Source: an uncultured Opitutaceae bacterium
Lineage (GTDB): Bacteria; Verrucomicrobiota; Verrucomicrobiia; Opitutales; Opitutaceae
Direction: 5' to 3'
Assembly: GCA_937902925.1 (NCBI GenBank)
Contig: CALFNN010000013.1
Coordinates: 1-64,000, forward strand
DNA: 64,000 nucleotides
In this document: piece by piece, positions 61,731 to 64,000 of the stretch
How the letters are laid out: each line of letters starts with the position of its first letter
Position numbering within the stretch: the stretch's first letter is position 1
Program-made: the position numbers and the translations under genes
Notes under the pieces: generated by a model
What the model was told of the DNA's origin: nothing
Seen by the model: the letters and a program-made list of their open reading frames with translations, nothing else
Database searches by the model: none

Positions 61731-63527
61731 ATGCTCCACGCCCTGCTCTACCTGCGGTTCACGTCGCTGAAAAACCGGGTCGTGCAATTTGTGCGGCGCC
61801 TGCGCCAGCCCAAATACCTCGTGGGCGCGATCGTCGGCGCGATCTGGGTCTGGTTCACCTTCCTCCGGCGCCTCACGACAACCCTGCCGGCCCCCCCGAC
61901 CGGGGCCCGCGGCGCCGCCCTGGCCCGGGCCTCCCAAGCGCTGCCCATCGACTGGCAGCCGATGGTGGCGGGCCTCGGCGCTCTGGCCCTGCTGTTGTTC
62001 GTGGTGTTTTTGTGGGTGCTGCCCGAGGACAAGCCCGGCCTGAATTTCAGCGAGGCGGAGACCGCCTTCCTGTTTCCGGCGCCGATCAGCCGGCGCGCCC
62101 TGATCCACTACCGCCTCGTGAGCTCGCAGCTGGCGACGCTGCTGCAGTCGTTGTTCCTCACGCTCGTTTCCGGGCGCTGGAGCATCCTGGGCGGCAACCT
62201 CCTGATCCGCGCGATCGGCTGGTGGGTGATTCTCTCGACGCTCAACCTCCACCGGACGGGCTCGGCCTTCACGCTCACGCGCTTGATCGAACGCGGGGTG
62301 AGCCCCGGCCGGCGCCGCGTGGTCGTGTTCGGCGGTATCGGCCTCGTGCTTCTCATGACGGCGGCGTGGATCTGGCGCGGGTTTCAGCCGCCGCGCCCGG
62401 AGGACACCGCGAATGTAGCCGCGATATTTCGCTACGGGCAGACCCTGCTCGAGGGCAGCGCGCTGGGCTGGCTCCTGCGGCCGTTCCGGCTGGTGATCGC
62501 ACCGATTCTCGCCCCGGATTGGGTTTCCTTTGGCCGCGCCCTCGTCCCGGCGCTGGCGCTGATGGTCATGCACTACATCTGGGTGCTGCGCATGGAGGTG
62601 TCCTTCGAGGAGGCCTCGATCGACCTCGCGCAAAAGCGTTCCGCCAAGGTCGCCGCCTGGCGCTCCGGCCAGCGCCGGATCGGCACCGCGCCGGCCAAGG
62701 CGCGCCGGGGCCCGTTCGTGCTCCTCGACACCGGCCGCCCGGAAATCGCGTTCCTGTGGAAAAACCTCCTCTCGACCGCCCCCTACCTGAACCTCCGTTC
62801 GCTCGCGTGGTGTGCCGCGGCGCTGGTCTTCGCCTGCAACTGGCTCGGCCGCCAACCCGAGTGGCGGGCGACCCTCCCCGCCGTCGGCATCGTCGCCGCC
62901 TTCGCCGCGGGCTACATCCTGTTTCTCGGCCCGCAAATCGCCCGGCAGGACATCCGCAGCGACCTCACCAACGCCGACATCCTCAAGACCTACCCGCTGC
63001 CCGGCTGGCAGATCCTGCTGGGCGAAATGCTCGCGCCGATCGCGATCCTCAGCGGACTCCTCTGGCTGGCCGTGCTCGCGGCGGCGCTCGCCTGGCAGCC
63101 GCATCAGGCGAGCTGGCTGACCCACGGGCTCCGCGTGACGCTCGGCGTCTGCCTCGCCGTGCTCGCCCCGCCGCTCACGGCGCTGCAACTGCTCATCCCC
63201 AACGCCGCGGCCGTCATGTTTCCCGCCTGGTTTCAAGCGGTGCGCACCCGCGGGCCCGGCCTCGAGCGCATCGGCCAGCGGCTGATCTTTGTCGCCGGAC
63301 AGCTGGTCGTCATCGTGGTCGCGTTGATTCCAGCCGCCCTCGTGGCCCTCATCCCGCTCGGCGTGGCCGCGTGGCTATTCAAGGGCGCCGCCGTCGCGCT
63401 GCTCGGCGCGGTCATTGCCGCCACCGTGCTGGTGTTCGCCGCCATCGCCGCCGAGGTGTGGTTCGGCCTCTGGCTGCTTGGCGGACGGTTCGAAAAACTC
63501 GACCTGTCGTCGGAATTGCGGCCGTGA
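61731..63527 (+). CDS. Putative ABC exporter membrane protein
   Basis: 598 residues with about 12 hydrophobic segments, starting after a basic cytoplasmic stretch (RRLRQPKYLVG). LNFSEAETAFLFPAPISRRALIHYRL and, in the second half, DLTNADILKTYPLPGWQILLGEMLAP are conserved-looking cytoplasmic motifs of this permease type. It is paired with the ATPase gene. Its stop overlaps the next start (GTGA at 63,524-63,527). Confidence 0.75.
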   Translation: MLHALLYLRFTSLKNRVVQFVRRLRQPKYLVGAIVGAIWVWFTFLRRLTTTLPAPPTGARGAALARASQALPIDWQPMVAGLGALALLLFVVFLWVLPEDKPGLNFSEAETAFLFPAPISRRALIHYRLVSSQLATLLQSLFLTLVSGRWSILGGNLLIRAIGWWVILSTLNLHRTGSAFTLTRLIERGVSPGRRRVVVFGGIGLVLLMTAAWIWRGFQPPRPEDTANVAAIFRYGQTLLEGSALGWLLRPFRLVIAPILAPDWVSFGRALVPALALMVMHYIWVLRMEVSFEEASIDLAQKRSAKVAAWRSGQRRIGTAPAKARRGPFVLLDTGRPEIAFLWKNLLSTAPYLNLRSLAWCAAALVFACNWLGRQPEWRATLPAVGIVAAFAAGYILFLGPQIARQDIRSDLTNADILKTYPLPGWQILLGEMLAPIAILSGLLWLAVLAAALAWQPHQASWLTHGLRVTLGVCLAVLAPPLTALQLLIPNAAAVMFPAWFQAVRTRGPGLERIGQRLIFVAGQLVVIVVALIPAALVALIPLGVAAWLFKGAAVALLGAVIAATVLVFAAIAAEVWFGLWLLGGRFEKLDLSSELRP

Positions 63528-63895
63528 AGTTTTCCCGCCTCGCCGCCATCGCCGCCGATGCCGTCGGCGCCGCCCAGCGCCAGCTGCCGCCCGAACTCCG
63601 GCCACACGCCCGCGGCGTGCCGGTGCACTACGAAAGGGCGCCCGCGGCCGACGTGCTCGCCGACGGCTTCGAGCCCGACATCCTCGGTCTCTTCACCGGT
63701 TGCCCGCATGGCGAGGAACTCGCGGTCGACAGCCCGGCCCCGCCCCAAATCCTCCTTTACCTGGAGAGCCTCTGGGACTTCGCCGGGGAGGACGTGGAAG
63801 CGTTTCGCGAGGAAGTGCGCCTCACTTATTTGCACGAGCTTGGGCATTATTTTGGCTGGGACGAGGACGACCTGACCGCTCGCGGGCTCGACTAG
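63524..63895 (+). CDS. Metallopeptidase family protein (zincin-like)
   Basis: 123 residues from a GTG overlapping the permease stop by four bases. HELGHYFGWDEDDL gives the zinc ligands His104 and His108 and the catalytic Glu105. This short length and the LGLFTG, ILLYLESLWDF and VRLTYLHELGH segments fit the small zincin-like family (Pfam zincin_1). Function unknown; the overlap suggests it serves the ABC exporter, perhaps processing its cargo. Confidence 0.82.
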   Translation: MKFSRLAAIAADAVGAAQRQLPPELRPHARGVPVHYERAPAADVLADGFEPDILGLFTGCPHGEELAVDSPAPPQILLYLESLWDFAGEDVEAFREEVRLTYLHELGHYFGWDEDDLTARGLD

Positions 63896-64000
63896 CCGCA
63901 GCCAGCCTCGCGGCACTTTGGGGCGATTTGGCAGTCTGGACCTTGGGTTCCGCCCCACCGGCGGGCTCACTCCGCGCTTTCCAAGTCTCCCGTGCCGTGC

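Overview
The window looks like chromosome of a high-GC, pectin-degrading member of the Verrucomicrobiota, most likely Opitutaceae. This is inferred from gene content: tandem GH28 polygalacturonases with a PL2 lyase, PL22 oligogalacturonate lyase, UxaC next to a UxaE-type epimerase, two ExuT-like permeases, a class III fructose bisphosphatase, and a high GC content with little Shine-Dalgarno signal. No rRNA or taxonomic marker protein is present, so the assignment is provisional.

Layout. 1-10.8 kb is a housekeeping stretch: DAHP synthase behind two hairpins, a clan GH-A glycosidase, malate dehydrogenase, a small lipoprotein, class III FBPase with a downstream unknown gene, an HDOD protein, a MutT-type Nudix hydrolase and an F420-type dinucleotide-binding protein. 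10.9-15.5 kb is a pectin operon (GH28, GH28, PL2). 15.7-18.3 kb is a minus-strand operon of three HupE/UreJ-type membrane proteins behind a PpiC/SurA-like protein. Xanthine phosphoribosyltransferase and an MBL-fold hydrolase follow.

20.3-23.8 kb is a decayed, lower-GC defence island. It holds a C5 cytosine methyltransferase interrupted by one in-frame TGA, a DUF3883/PD-(D/E)XK nuclease candidate that appears intact, two Vsr fragments in the wrong order, and a frameshifted DUF433 antitoxin remnant. 24.3-33.4 kb carries a hybrid histidine kinase, an unknown protein, a geranylgeranyl-reductase-family flavoprotein, a double-length altronate dehydratase-like protein and a secreted beta-helix protein. 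The tmRNA gene (ssrA) lies at 33,613-33,970 with a strong terminator. 34.1-45.3 kb is the second pectin/uronate block: GH30 glycosidase, oligogalacturonate lyase, two ExuT-like MFS permeases, UxaC and UxaE. Together with the first block it covers extracellular depolymerisation, uptake, and galacturonate to tagaturonate to fructuronate/altronate. KduI/KduD and the KDG kinase/aldolase are not in the window.

46.1-57.5 kb is the most unusual part: four consecutive plus-strand genes, each starting with nearly the same TIR domain (putative catalytic Glu kept in all) followed by a transmembrane helix and a different C-terminal module. These are class III nucleotide cyclase plus TPR, FGE-sulfatase plus alpha/beta hydrolase, and two with doubled TPR arrays. 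I know no described system with exactly this composition. It may be a membrane TIR signalling or defence array.

57.6-64 kb holds an AEC transporter with twin palindromic operators upstream, a BaiN/HI0933 flavoprotein, a Gly-rich Spy-like protein, and an ABC ATPase, permease and zincin cluster. Short palindromic repeats recur through the window. Some lie inside coding sequences in frame, in the altronate dehydratase-like gene and in the fourth TIR gene.
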